From: Lithodes maja
Taxonomy: Eukaryota > Arthropoda > Malacostraca > Decapoda > Lithodidae
DNA: 64,000 bases
NCBI GenBank assembly: GCA_037953745.1
Contig: JBAKBP010007640.1
Coordinates: 1-64,000, forward strand
Reading direction: 5' to 3'
Below the pieces are notes generated by a model. It did not search any database and was not told where the DNA came from. It saw only the letters and a program-made list of their open reading frames with translations. The position numbers and the translations under genes are program-made. Positions within the stretch are counted from its first letter, which is position 1. Every line of letters begins with the position of its first letter. Of this stretch, positions 21,809 to 32,273 are shown in pieces.

Positions 21809-21810
<2 letters not shown>
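19880..21810 (-). mobile_element. 5'-truncated CR1/Jockey-type retrotransposon
   Basis: The minus-strand 3' end consists of short repeats of ACAAATAGGTAA and then AC dinucleotides. The 5' end is cut exactly at a GT/CA microsatellite (21811-21888). Both ends therefore abut dinucleotide repeats. Only the polymerase part of ORF2 is present. Confidence 0.75.
19939..21810 (-). CDS. Non-LTR reverse transcriptase (endonuclease missing)
   Basis: About 620 uninterrupted codons. Motifs in order: KAVGPDNVAGWILKEC, NYRPVSLTSIVCKICEKII, RQFGFREGTSCVTNLL, DMKKAFDRVSHSRL (palm aspartate), SGVPQGAVLAPIMFLIYIND, NMFADDAKIM (catalytic FADD), then the thumb and C-terminal region with LVRPRLEYAAVVWAP. This order is that of CR1/Jockey-group polymerases. 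The frame runs upstream into the CA repeat, so its true N-terminus and the AP endonuclease are lost. The absence of stops suggests a fairly recent insertion, but without ORF1 and endonuclease it is not autonomous. Confidence 0.9.

Positions 21811-21888
<78 letters not shown>
21811..21888 (+). repeat. (GT)n microsatellite
   Basis: About 78 bp of uninterrupted GT, at the 5' breakpoint of the minus-strand retrotransposon. Confidence 0.98.
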
Positions 21889-21963
21889 CAGAAGGCGAAA
21901 TATGGAAGAGCTGGGCGTTCTATTGTTAAGGGTGGAAATACATGGATGAAGATACGCGAACAC

Positions 21964-22737
21964 TTAATAATAGATAATGCTTATGCATAGATTTATAATC
22001 AGAAGTTGCGCTAGTGAGCAATATGTTCTCGCTCATATGTACGTATACTTACATACATATGTGCATATGACCATATAAATATACGTACAGTACATATATA
22101 TATTATATACCTTATATTCTCAACCGGGCTCGAACCATTGACAGCACATACACACAGACATACATATACATAAATATATGCACATTACATGCTTAAATGC
22201 TCTTCTCTTATCCTACCTGATACTCTCAGCCGGGCTCGAACCACAAACAGTATACACTATAGACACATATATATATACATAAATAACGCATACATACATA
22301 CACATATACGCACACATACATACACATATACTGCACATACATAGATACATATATACACATATACATAAACAAACTCAAGCAAATACATACATAAATTATA
22401 TTCTAATACACACACGCACAAACACTTATGCATATATTATTAAAGGTGGGGGCGTATATATGGTGTGACAGGCCGTTATTACACATTATTAATAATATTA
22501 ACAATGGTTGGGATAGGACTATTTTTATATCTGTCAGTTCTTGCTCTTATTGGTTGGAGTGTGTTGAAATGACGAGCTGCACGTGTAGGTCTAGGGGCGT
22601 CTGGTGGAAGTAAGTTTCTGTGTCGTGGGTGAACAAGCAGCTTAGATGCAAACTGTTTGAGTGTGTTGTAGTGGTGGGTTGAGAGTGCAGGTATGCTAAG
22701 GGTGGTGAGAGCTTCCTCGTACCCTTGTGTGTGTGTT
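21964..22737. other. AT/ACATAT-rich spacer
   Basis: Dominated by degenerate ACATAT and TACACA repeats. CCGGGCTCGAACC appears twice (22123 and 22233), a possible leftover of tRNA-like B boxes. Nothing else is visible. Confidence 0.5.
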
Positions 22738-23215
22738 ATTCACTTGCTTGTTTCGTCAAGGGGAATCCACGCAATGCGAGCTAAGCTCATTATTATCGCG
22801 CCTCCTTAACTGGGAATGTATTGCGTGAAATGCATGTTAAGTGTTTATGTATCGTTGGAATGGCTGTGGATGTGTGTGTAGTCTGTATTTTAGCCAATTG
22901 GCGACATCTGGAAACGAAGGCTTAGGGTTAATCTGTATGGTACCATTCTCACTACGGTACCAGTCTCACCCGAAGGCTTAGGTTGACCAGTAGCTTAGGT
23001 GAACCATATGATACCCATCTCGCCTTGTACCATTTTTGCCAACCCCAGATGGGACGTCACAACGTCGTCCACTTATTCCAGGTACCTATTTACAGCTAGG
23101 TGAACTGAGGCTAACACATGAAAGGAGACAAGCCCAATTTGTCTCCGCCCGGCCGGGGGATTGAACCCCCGATCCCTCGTGTGTGAGACGAGAGCGCTAC
23201 CTACTAGGCTACGGG

Positions 23216-23217
<2 letters not shown>
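22738..23217. repeat. Duplicated block D, copy 2, with family V SINE
   Basis: Second copy of 18976-19455. The SINE part (22932-23217, minus strand) has the CTCACAC anticodon loop and B box GGGGGTTCAATCCC, and runs into a GT array at its tRNA end. It differs from copy 1 at only a few positions. Confidence 0.85.
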
Positions 23218-23261
<44 letters not shown>

Positions 23262-23436
23262 TAATACTATTATTATAAGTATTCAAACAGCCGGCAGTCA
23301 TAGTGAAGTTGGAACTGCGCACCTCCCTCGGCACTCTAAACTCTTCTATGCGCAGGTTTCCTCTTCCTGCTTTGCAGGAAGGGAACGTCATCATCGGACT
23401 ACGATGGACTACCATAAGCATGTATGAGTGGGAAGG

Positions 23437-23481
<45 letters not shown>

Positions 23482-23557
23482 GGGAGGGTAGGTGTGTGTG
23501 TGGGTGTGAATGGGCGGGTGTGTGTGTGTGTGTGGGAAGGTAGGTGAGTGTGGGTGT
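23218..23557 (+). repeat. GT microsatellites with short unique interval
   Basis: GT runs at about 23217-23262 and 23441-23478 plus GGTAGGTGTGTG units. A ~170-bp interval between them is unassigned. Confidence 0.85.
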
Positions 23558-25540
23558 TGTTACGGTTGGATCGGCAATACATATTCGGGATTCTTGATCG
23601 TAGGACAGAAATGGCTTAAGTGACAACGACACGCTCGATTCCAGTCCCAAATACTATATGCTCCAGACAACAAAAGCACCAACGCCCTACAGAGTTATTG
23701 TCTACGGTAACGAGGTACCTTAACTCGGCGAAAGTGTACAACAGGGGTAGGCTATGAGGCTAAACTCCCTCAGACATTTATAGGTTACGTTATTACTAAA
23801 GAAATGCAATACTCAAGAAACTACGTTAATATTAAGCCTCTAATAATGTAGAATAGAAGCAGGCTAAAGGTATGACAGTGAAATGCTAAATGACAAATGT
23901 ACACGCCTACTTGAAAGCGCGTGCACTACACTAACTGTCCCCTACTAACATGCACTAGCATGTAGCATACAAGATGTTCATGATCCAGTAGATACCTAAT
24001 AATACACATGGGAGGAACATAAATAGTAGTCACTTATTATAATAATGAATCTATACTTGGAATAACTAAAAGGTTGCAGGCAACAGTACTGCGCCGGTAG
24101 CCTACTACCGCATAGGCTACTTTGCTTCTCTCACTCTGTCTCCCCTCCGAGTCCGTATGCGCCCTACGCAACAGAACTCCGGACACAGCAGCAAAACGAC
24201 AGTGCAGTTAATTGATACATGAAAGTATTAATAGTGTTGTCTTGTGTGTGAGTAATGTGTATTGTAAAGTGTTACATACATATACTTAAAGAGAGCTGCA
24301 ATGCATAGTAAAATAAAGATATATCCCACTCATCATCCCCATGTGTTCTAGCTAGCAGGCCAAGTCACAGGAACAACGAGTCCCAGCACCGAAAGAGAGA
24401 ACCCAGGAAAAGACTGTAGAGAACACAAGGACAGATAAATTACGTTACTCTACTATACCGGCACTACGAGCGAGCTGTAGTCTCGGGTGCTACACTCGCT
24501 CCTGGCTCGGTATGCAAATCAGGGCTAAGTCCTCGTCCCTCTACAGACAACTCCTGGGCATGGTCGGGCTCTTACACATGGCACCAGTCTAGTCACAAAT
24601 GGGATGATGAGTGGGGCATATAACTCGTGAACATGTAGAACGTTCACCAACTATCCTCATCAAGAAGATCGCTGTTCACATTAACCCCTTAAATCTAATA
24701 TATGTAAATATATGCTTGTCCTAAGAGTAATACGAGAGGTGAGTGCTGAAACTCCTTTAGGACCTCAAGGGAAGGTTATGCATTTAAATAGAGAGAAGAA
24801 TGAAATGAGAGTAATGTCGTCAGAGAGAAAGAGTGCAACCGTGAGAAGTTGGGAGAGAGGGCAAGGGATGTTAGAATCTCAAAGGTTCTAGGCAACCTGG
24901 TCATGGAACACGCAGCCAGCCTCCAGGCAATGTGCTGTACGACAACATGGGCCCAGCCCAAGCAGCGTAGGCAGGCAGCAATGGACTACCAACCCTGTCG
25001 CGCCTAGCTATAAGCGCAAGGCTGCCAACCAGTCCATACGTCTGGCAACCACCCGGCCGGCAGCGTGGCGCGTTGCTACCCTCTTGCTCTGAAGCCTAAC
25101 TCACTCTCTCTCTCTGAACTCCCATTGTCTTATCTATCAACTTCTCTATTGATACTACATATTAAATGGAAGGTCTCGACATGGCTTAAAACAAAACCCA
25201 CCACTGGTTAGCACATGACGAGACCTTTGCAGAGATACAAAGAACATAGTTATAAGTTGTCACACTCAATATACATTGCGGCTGACGGTAGCCAGATCAC
25301 GGGCGGTACAGTCGAGTACCAAGGAGTAGTACAAAGGAGTACAAAGGAAATCAAGCAACAACAGATCTAGTGACCCTTCTAGGCTGCTTGTCCTCCAAAA
25401 CACTGAGGATCAAGTGTCCAAACAGTGGTTTAGAGTGGGTAAGGGAACATTGGAAAGGGAACTACTGCCCTGCCACTAACGTGGCAGGACTAGGAAGTTA
25501 GTAGGGGACATATGGGTTAGTAACTGAGGGGAGGATAAAG

Positions 25541-28492
25541 TTATTCATTTACAAACGCAGTCAGTCGTGGGTTTGATGCGAGATATTTGTCTAGGCGGAA
25601 TTTAAATGAATCAACGGTGCTGCAGTCTATAACGTCTCGGGGAAGCCCATTCCACAAGTTGACAACTCGATTAAAGAAGAAATTCTTAGATTCGTGCGAG
25701 TTAAAAGATTTACCAATAATTTTGCAACCGTTTCCCCGGGTGTAATTAGATTGGTCGATAGTGAAGTACTTACTACAGTTCATATTGTCGATGCCTTTGA
25801 TGATTTTGAACACTTGAATTAAGTCGCCTCTTAATCTGCGCTGGGTTAAAGGAAATAGATTTAATTCTCTAAGACGCTCTTCGTATGGTTTGTTCTTTAG
25901 GCTAGGTATCATTTTGGTAACTCTACGTTGAACTCGTTCTAGCTTGTTTATATCTTTTTGGTAATAAGGGCACCAGGATTGAACGCAGTATTCCAGAAGA
26001 GGGCGGACTAAGGAATTGTAAAGGGTTAGGATAACTTCTTTGGATTTATGCTCAAATGACCTGCCTATAAAGCCAATTATTTTGTTTGCCTTCTTAACAA
26101 CTTCTGAACATTGTTGACTCGGTTTTAGGTTACTCGATATTGTTACTCCCAGATCAGTTTCTCTGTTTACATTCTTAAGCTGAGTGCCATTCATCGAATA
26201 GTTTGCTTTCTCATTTAGGTATCCGACATGTAGTACTTTACATTTATCCGCATTGAAACTCATTTGCCAAATTTGGGCCCAACATGACAATTTATCTAGA
26301 TTGTGTTGCATATCGTCAACTTGTTCTTTTGAGAGTACGCTATTTGCAATTTTTGTATCGTCAGCAAATTTTGAGATTGTGCAGGTGAGACCCTCATCTA
26401 TGTCGTTGATGTAAATTAGAAAGAGAATTGGTCCTAGTACCGATCCCTGGGGTACCCCGCTACTTACATTGGTCCATTTAGATGCCTTACCGTTTATGAC
26501 TACCCTTTGCTTTCTGTTGCTGAGCCAATTTTCTATCCATTTCAACACACCGTCTTGTATTCCATGCGCTTTTAGTTTTAGCAGTAAACGTTTGTGGGGA
26601 ACTTTGTCAAAGGCCTTTTGAAAATCAAGATATATAATATCTACAGCTTTACTCTCATCGTAGAGGTTGAGGATATCGTGGAAGAAGTCTAAGAGGTTTG
26701 TTAAACAGGAACGTTTTTTACGAAAGCCGTGTTGAGTATCTTTAAGTATGTTATTTTCCTCTAAGTGATTTACGAGTCTGTCTCTTATGACCGTTTCTAG
26801 CATTTTACATACAACTGAGGTTAAGCTAATTGGACGATAGTTACTGGGTAGGGATTTGCTGCCTTTTTTGAATATCGGTGTTACGTTGGCTAGCTTCCAC
26901 TGATCAGGCATAGTTCCAGACTGCAAGGATTTATTGAATAGTAATGTCAGTGGTTTGGTGAGCTCATTCTTAGCTTCCTTTAGAACTCTAGGCGAGATTG
27001 TATCAGGTCCTGGCGTTTTATTTACCTTGAGTTTATCTAAACAATTCAATACTTCTCTCTCTGTAACGGTGATATTGCTTAGAACATCTGAATTATCAAT
27101 CTGAATCGGCGATGGTGTAGGGATATCACTGAGGTCTTCTGTTGTAAAAACTGATGCAAAGAAGGTATTGAGGGCATTACTCATTTGTACTTCGTCTTTG
27201 GTGTATTCTCCTTTTTCATCGACTAACGGTCCAACAGTTGAAGTAACTACTTTTTTCTTTCTGATATAACTATAGAATTCTTTCGGGTTTGTTTTACTTT
27301 GATTCGCAATATGTAACTCTAAGGTCTTTTTACTTTGCTTAATTAACTTTTTGGCTTTGCGTCGTAGCTCTACAAATTTCACCCGTTCTTCGTCATTTTG
27401 TGAGGATTTTAATCTATCATTAGCAAATTTTTTAGCAAGTAGGCAGTTTGAAATATCTTTATTCCACCATTTGGGCTTATTATTATGGCCTGGACGCCGT
27501 ATTTTCGATGGTATGCAGTCTTGCACTGCTTTTAGGTAAGTGGTTTCGAATAACTTCCAAGATGTATTTATGTCGTTATTGTTAATTAAAAAACTCCAGT
27601 CAGTTTCTTTAAACATAGCTCTAAGTTTATGGAAGTTTGCTTTCTTGAAATTAGGGACTTTTTCGATGCTACTATTTGGTTCGTTACTAGTAAACTTTAA
27701 AGTGAAAGTTATCGTACGATGGTCGCTGTTGCTGAATTCATCACCAACATTCAAATTCTCTATCAATTCTTCTTTTGTTGCAAGTACAATGTCAAGAACG
27801 TTATTGCCACGGGTCGGCGTTCGAACAAATTGATAAAGCGAACTCTCTTGCAAGTTCGTATACAAGTCATGTCCGGAGTATGAAGTAAGAGTATCGCCCC
27901 ACTTGGTCACAGGTAAATTAAAGTCGCCAAAAATTACGGTATCTTGTGAGTTACTTACATCTGCAATTTGTTCGTAAATTTCTCGGTCAGTTTGCACTGA
28001 TTGAGCTGGAGGTCTGTATATTAACGCAAGTATTATTTTTGTACCTTTATTATTCTTTATTAGCACAAAAGATGTGTCGACGTTCACAATTTGAGGTTTT
28101 GACACGTGGGTCGGGTTAAGACTTTCTTTGATATAAAATAAAACGCCACCTCCATTTTTATTTATTCGGCTGTTCTCAAACATTACATAACCGGGAAGTG
28201 AATACTCTGCTAAAAAGTCTCTATCTTCTGTATTGAGCCAAGATTCTGTTATGCCAATCACATCATAATTTTCTGTAAACACTAGTTCCTCTAAATCTGA
28301 AAATTTATTGCGTATGCTACGAGCGTTTGCATAGAAAACCTTTAAAGTTGCGGTTTTAGAACTCGCAGAACGTTCTTTCATCGTATTTTTGGTTCTGGTC
28401 GGATCTACATTTACATTCATGGCTGTCCTCGGTCCTCGGTCGTTATCCCTGACGGTTTTGAATTTGGGTCGTGTTGGTGGAGCTTTATCCAA
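25541..28492 (-). CDS. CR1 ORF2: AP endonuclease plus reverse transcriptase
   Basis: 983 codons without a stop. Residues about 50-265 form an AP-type endonuclease: NARSIRNK, GITESWLN (catalytic Glu), GGGVLFYIK, YRPPA, FGDFNLP (Asp/Asn) and NSDHRT (Asp-His). The polymerase follows from about residue 480: TPGPDTISPRVLKE, NYRPISLTSVVCKMLE, QHGFRKKRSCLTNLL, DFQKAFDKVPHKRLL, SGVPQGSVLGPILFLIYIND, KFADDTKIAN, ending GLPRDVIDCSTVDSFKFRLD. It would nick target DNA and prime reverse transcription there. All catalytic residues I can check are present, so the polyprotein could be functional. The element itself lacks a complete ORF1 and 5' UTR. Confidence 0.93.
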   Translation of the reverse strand: MDKAPPTRPKFKTVRDNDRGPRTAMNVNVDPTRTKNTMKERSASSKTATLKVFYANARSIRNKFSDLEELVFTENYDVIGITESWLNTEDRDFLAEYSLPGYVMFENSRINKNGGGVLFYIKESLNPTHVSKPQIVNVDTSFVLIKNNKGTKIILALIYRPPAQSVQTDREIYEQIADVSNSQDTVIFGDFNLPVTKWGDTLTSYSGHDLYTNLQESSLYQFVRTPTRGNNVLDIVLATKEELIENLNVGDEFSNSDHRTITFTLKFTSNEPNSSIEKVPNFKKANFHKLRAMFKETDWSFLINNNDINTSWKLFETTYLKAVQDCIPSKIRRPGHNNKPKWWNKDISNCLLAKKFANDRLKSSQNDEERVKFVELRRKAKKLIKQSKKTLELHIANQSKTNPKEFYSYIRKKKVVTSTVGPLVDEKGEYTKDEVQMSNALNTFFASVFTTEDLSDIPTPSPIQIDNSDVLSNITVTEREVLNCLDKLKVNKTPGPDTISPRVLKEAKNELTKPLTLLFNKSLQSGTMPDQWKLANVTPIFKKGSKSLPSNYRPISLTSVVCKMLETVIRDRLVNHLEENNILKDTQHGFRKKRSCLTNLLDFFHDILNLYDESKAVDIIYLDFQKAFDKVPHKRLLLKLKAHGIQDGVLKWIENWLSNRKQRVVINGKASKWTNVSSGVPQGSVLGPILFLIYINDIDEGLTCTISKFADDTKIANSVLSKEQVDDMQHNLDKLSCWAQIWQMSFNADKCKVLHVGYLNEKANYSMNGTQLKNVNRETDLGVTISSNLKPSQQCSEVVKKANKIIGFIGRSFEHKSKEVILTLYNSLVRPLLEYCVQSWCPYYQKDINKLERVQRRVTKMIPSLKNKPYEERLRELNLFPLTQRRLRGDLIQVFKIIKGIDNMNCSKYFTIDQSNYTRGNGCKIIGKSFNSHESKNFFFNRVVNLWNGLPRDVIDCSTVDSFKFRLDKYLASNPRLTAFVNE

Positions 28493-28518
28493 ATTCGTGG
28501 TTCTTGACTGATTAGTAT

Positions 28519-28726
28519 TTAATTCCTTTGTAGGTTGCCGTCCTCGCTGTCTTCGGTCCTCCTTCCTGGTTGTCCTGTGCTGAGTCGATTTCTTCTCCGA
28601 AAATCCTTCACCGCATCGTTGAGAAGACGCCCAAAACGTGCTGCTCCCACCTGGTTCAGATGAACTCCATCGTCCGAAAACAAATAGTCATCGTAGTAGA
28701 AATTGTCCCAGGTGTCGACGAAACCT
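28519..28726 (-). pseudogene. CR1 ORF1 C-terminus (SGNH hydrolase-like)
   Basis: About 69 codons, cut at the 5' edge of the insertion. DDGVHLNQVGAARFGRLL is the C-terminal block of an SGNH/GDSL hydrolase with the Asp-x-x-His pair. It ends 27 bp before the ORF2 start. The complete version of this domain is at 40460-41365. Confidence 0.8.
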
Positions 28727-28772
28727 GAGTACAATCAGGTTGCGTTGCAACGCACTGGGTGCGTCACAGTGT

Positions 28773-29146
28773 GTGTAGATGGGTGAGCGTGTGTGGGTGG
28801 GTAGGTGTGGGGATGGGTGGGCATGTGTGTGTGTGTGTGTGTGTAGATGGGTGAGCGTGTGTGGGTGGGTAGGTGAGTGGGGATGGGTGTGTGTGTGTGT
28901 GTAGGTGTTAGGATGGGTGGGATTGTGTGTGGGTGGGTGTGTGTGTGTAGAAGTAAAGTAAGCGTATTATTGTGCTTGAACTTAATTCACCTTGCTGCTC
29001 TTGTAATGATTCTACATACAGTATAATTATAGAGTCATATAATATATTTTTGTTTTTACCTTGTTATTATTAGACGATTTTTTCATCTTTGGGGTCTTTC
29101 CTTACCTGAATATTAGCCTCTAATTTTAGCCACAATGAAATGAAAT
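28773..29146 (+). repeat. GT/GGGT minisatellite and short AT spacer
   Basis: Units of GTGGGTGGGTAGGTGTG repeat to about 28950. The rest is AT-rich and unassigned. Confidence 0.8.
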
Positions 29147-29258
29147 TTACTATACTCTCTCTCTCTCTGTCTGGCTCTCTCTCTCTCTGTCTGGCTCTCT
29201 CTCTGTCTGGCTCTCTCTCTCTGGCTCTCTCTCTCTCTCTGGCTCTCTCACTCACTCA

Positions 29259-29292
<34 letters not shown>

Positions 29293-29471
29293 CTCTGCCT
29301 CTCTCTCTCTCTCTGGCTCTGTCTCTCTCTCTCTCTCTGGCTCTGTCTCTCTCTCTCTCTGGCTCTGTCTCTCTCTCTCTCTCTGGCTCTGTCTCTCTGT
29401 CTCTCTCTCTCTCTGGCTCTGTCTCTCTCTCTCTCTCTGGCTCTCTCTCTCTGGCTCTCTCTCTCTGGCTC

Positions 29472-29502
<31 letters not shown>

Positions 29503-29588
29503 GGCTCTCTCTCTCTGGCTCTCTCTCTCTCTCTGGCTCTCTCTCTCTCTGGCTCTGTCTCTCTCTCTCTCTCTCTGCTCTGTCTCTC

Positions 29589-29619
<31 letters not shown>

Positions 29620-29686
29620 GGCTGTCTCTCTCTCTCTGGCTCTGTCTCTCTGGCTCTCTCTATCTCTCTTCTCTCTCTCTCTCTCT

Positions 29687-29740
<54 letters not shown>

Positions 29741-29765
29741 GTCTCTCTCTCTCTCTGTCTCTCTC

Positions 29766-29834
<69 letters not shown>
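29147..29834 (+). repeat. 690-bp CT tract
   Basis: Near-continuous (CT)n broken at intervals by GG or GT (CTCTGGCTCT, CTCTGTCTCT). All long Ser/Leu or Arg/Glu frames here are artefacts of the repeat. The polypyrimidine run could form a triplex (H-DNA) in supercoiled DNA. This is general knowledge of such tracts and is not shown here. Confidence 0.97.
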
Positions 29835-29836
<2 letters not shown>

Positions 29837-30324
29837 AACATACATAGATTTATGCCTGTCTGAACTGGTTGGCATTGGCTCAACCTAGGGACAGGGCATG
29901 GGTGTATTAAATTAAGGTGTATTCATGTTCATCATCATGTAGGTAGAGTCTGGCGGGTAAGAGGTGTAGGACACGAGGGGTATATAGTGGATACGCGAGG
30001 TGGGGGAGGGTTGTGAATTGTAAAGGGGGTGGTTTGAGGCTAGGCGCCGCGCCGCCCGTGACCTAGGATAATGACCCTTAATGCGCTGGACATAGGGGTG
30101 GCATTTCCCTACGATCGAACAGGTAGGGTGGTGTGTGCAACGGGGCGTGAAGGATAAGCGGACAGGATGACCCAAAACAGGGTACCACTGAGCATAGGGT
30201 CACGAAGCAAAATAGAGTAGTGTGGATTGTGGATACGAAGGAGGTGATTGGAAGACGTATAACAATTGTGGAAAAGTAAATGGAAGAGATGAACACAATG
30301 GCGGATAAAAGATAATTAAATTAT
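29835..30324 (-). repeat. Diverged satellite-related segment
   Basis: ACATACATAGATTTATGCCTG and GGCATTGGCTCAACCTAGGG match the inverted satellite at 5985-6060 imperfectly. The following ~350 bp share the GTGTAGGACACGAGG string with the palindrome core and are otherwise unassigned. Confidence 0.6.
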
Positions 30325-30870
30325 TATGTTCCTTCCAACAACCAACTATACTCCTAAAATCGATTAATGAAATTTACAAACACATGTGGCAGTCCGTGGA
30401 TTCGAATCCAGGATGCTCACACCGAAAATCAACACCTTATGCATCGCACCACGAAGACAGTTAAAGAATGGTGGACACTGCCTACGATTTATTATGCAAC
30501 TTCGAATCCTGCATATCAATCTAAGCATGTACACACATCCCAACTGCAACTCACGTAGGCTATGCATATATGAATGGAAAGAGCAATTAATGGAGCCTTA
30601 ACCACTAGGGAAGTCCTCTCGATAAATTACCCCTGAACCAATATCAATTATTATGTTCCTTCCAACAACCAACTATACTCCTAAAATCGATTAATGAAAT
30701 TTACAAACACATGTGGCAGTCCGTGGATTCGAATCCAGGATGCTCACACCGAAAATCAACACCTTATGCATCGCACCACGAAGACAGTTAAAGAATGGTG
30801 GACACTGCCTACGATTTATTATGCAACTTCGAATCCTGCATATCAATCTAAGCATGTACACACATCCTAA
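30325..30870 (-). repeat. tRNA-like 327-bp tandem repeat, 1.7 units
   Basis: The unit starts TATGTTCCTTCCAACAACC at 30325 and again at 30652. The minus strand carries GGGTTCGAATCC-like B boxes (here GGATTCGAATCC). The second unit stops within ACACATCC. Same family as 45411-48968. Confidence 0.85.
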
Positions 30871-31530
30871 ACTAAGGATTGAATACATGCATGAATGATG
30901 ACATTATAGCCGTCGTCCTAATAGGATGATGAAACCGGGTTGGTATGCACGTGGCACAATACGACACAAGGACAGTGCCGCTATGTCGTATCTATACTGG
31001 TGGCATACTCCGGTTAATATTATATATACACTTAGTTACTAGAAGAACAAGGCAAGGGGGGGGGGGGGCGACTGAGCACGGGGGTACATATATCTATACT
31101 CGTCATGGAGAGAGAGAGATACGAGGTAGCTTTCCTGCATCTCTCCTGATAATCGTCTGCAGATTGTTCATAGTGAGTTTATCTAAATCAACAGGCATAA
31201 ATCACTACAAGAACGGGCAAGGGACACAAATTGACAGACGAACAAAACAACGTGAGGTTAGAGACATAGAATTGCTAGAATTGGGGGGGGGGGGACTATG
31301 ATTGTTATATAACTAAATACAGGGCTGACATAATCACGATCTGATTTGGTGTGAAATGGAAGCTAAGGTGTCTTAGATCGCCTCGAACCTACACAATGAA
31401 AGTATTATAGCTTGTATGGTGGTTACATAATTAAATACATACTTAGGTGGTACATCAAGAATATCAGCGAGTAAAGTATTGTGGTTTGTATATTAGAAGA
31501 CTGTGATTGAGAGACGTATAATATGTGGAA

Positions 31531-31562
<32 letters not shown>

Positions 31563-31682
31563 CCAAATCGGGAATGGAAAAGGGGCCGGATCTCGTTGGG
31601 GATGGGAGTTTCGCTCTCAGGATTTTCGTTCCTGTGGCTCGTTAGGGTTGGAGGTTTCGCTCTCAGGTTTTTCGTTCCTGTG
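30871..31682. other. Spacer with satellite fragment and GA/G runs
   Basis: 30955-31110 is a diverged inverted fragment of the left-end satellite (GACAGTGCCGCTATGTCGTAT, ACTTAGTTACTAGA). G runs lie near 31058 and 31283 and (GA)n near 31541. TTTCGCTCTCAGGNTTTTCG occurs twice near 31610 and 31653. No gene is visible. Confidence 0.55.
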
Positions 31683-31918
31683 GTATTTTAAGGGTAATTA
31701 TGCAATATTTTGTTATTGTGAAAGCAATTATATATTGCTAAATTGAAAGGGTAATATATTTACCATACCAAAACAATTGCATACTCCGGTGTGGCAGCAT
31801 CTGAGATAGTTGCCAAATTCGCGAGTTTACACAATTCGTAAAGTGGGGTAATTTCGGAAATTTACCGAGTTTGTTTTTTACAATTTCTCCTGACTGTAAA
31901 CACATTGTAGAGATTTAA

Positions 31919-32145
31919 CCCTCTCACGTCCTGATGCAATTGTTGAGCCTATTAGGGATACTTTAAAGCCTTTGTTACCATCCGGGGTATTTATAAACCT
32001 TTAGTTTATTTAGTTCTACCTCTGCAGTTGTCTTTGTGTTACTTGTGGGCAGAAAACTAATTTTGGAGAGGTAATTATAAGAGTGAGAGTAATCTATTTC
32101 TTATTGCTAATCTGGCAACCTCTGCGTCATAAGGATGTGAGAGGG
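31919..32145. mobile_element. TTAA-flanked MITE
   Basis: 227 bp between TTAA at 31915-31918 and 32146-32149. Inverted ends are CCCTCTCACGTCCT and CCCTCTCACATCCT. T copy 1 has the empty site with one TTAA at 39926-39929, which shows both the boundaries and the duplication. Confidence 0.9.
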
Positions 32146-32273
32146 TTAACTATGTCAAGTGATGTGTAGTGATAATGCGCCGTGCGCCGTAATCCAGGAA
32201 GCCTCCTAAAATTATCCCCCATAATATCCTTATCCTTTTCCTAAATGATGTCCGAAGTATTCTTGAAAAGTAT

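Larger units (their letters stand above)
25345..28726 (-). mobile_element. CR1 retrotransposon B, truncated in ORF1
   Basis: Inserted in the solo LTR with GAGTACAA at both edges (25337-25344 and 28727-28734) and a single copy at the empty site in the other LTR. The 3' end (minus strand) shows repeats of CCTTTGTACT. It contains the end of ORF1 and all of ORF2. Confidence 0.85.
23558..28768. mobile_element. Solo LTR (about 1.83 kb) split by a CR1
   Basis: Starts TGTTACGGTTGGATCGG and ends GGTGCGTCACA, with GTGT on both sides (23554-23557, 28769-28772). The parts 23558-25344 and 28735-28768 together align with the uninterrupted copy at 32274-34081. TG...CA ends and a 4-bp duplication fit a solo LTR of a Gypsy-type element. 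No internal region is present. Confidence 0.85.

Noticed and set aside
29140..29883. Long Ser/Leu and Arg/Glu reading frames
   Set aside because: They are direct translations of the CT/GA tract in different frames, with no start context or non-repeat content.
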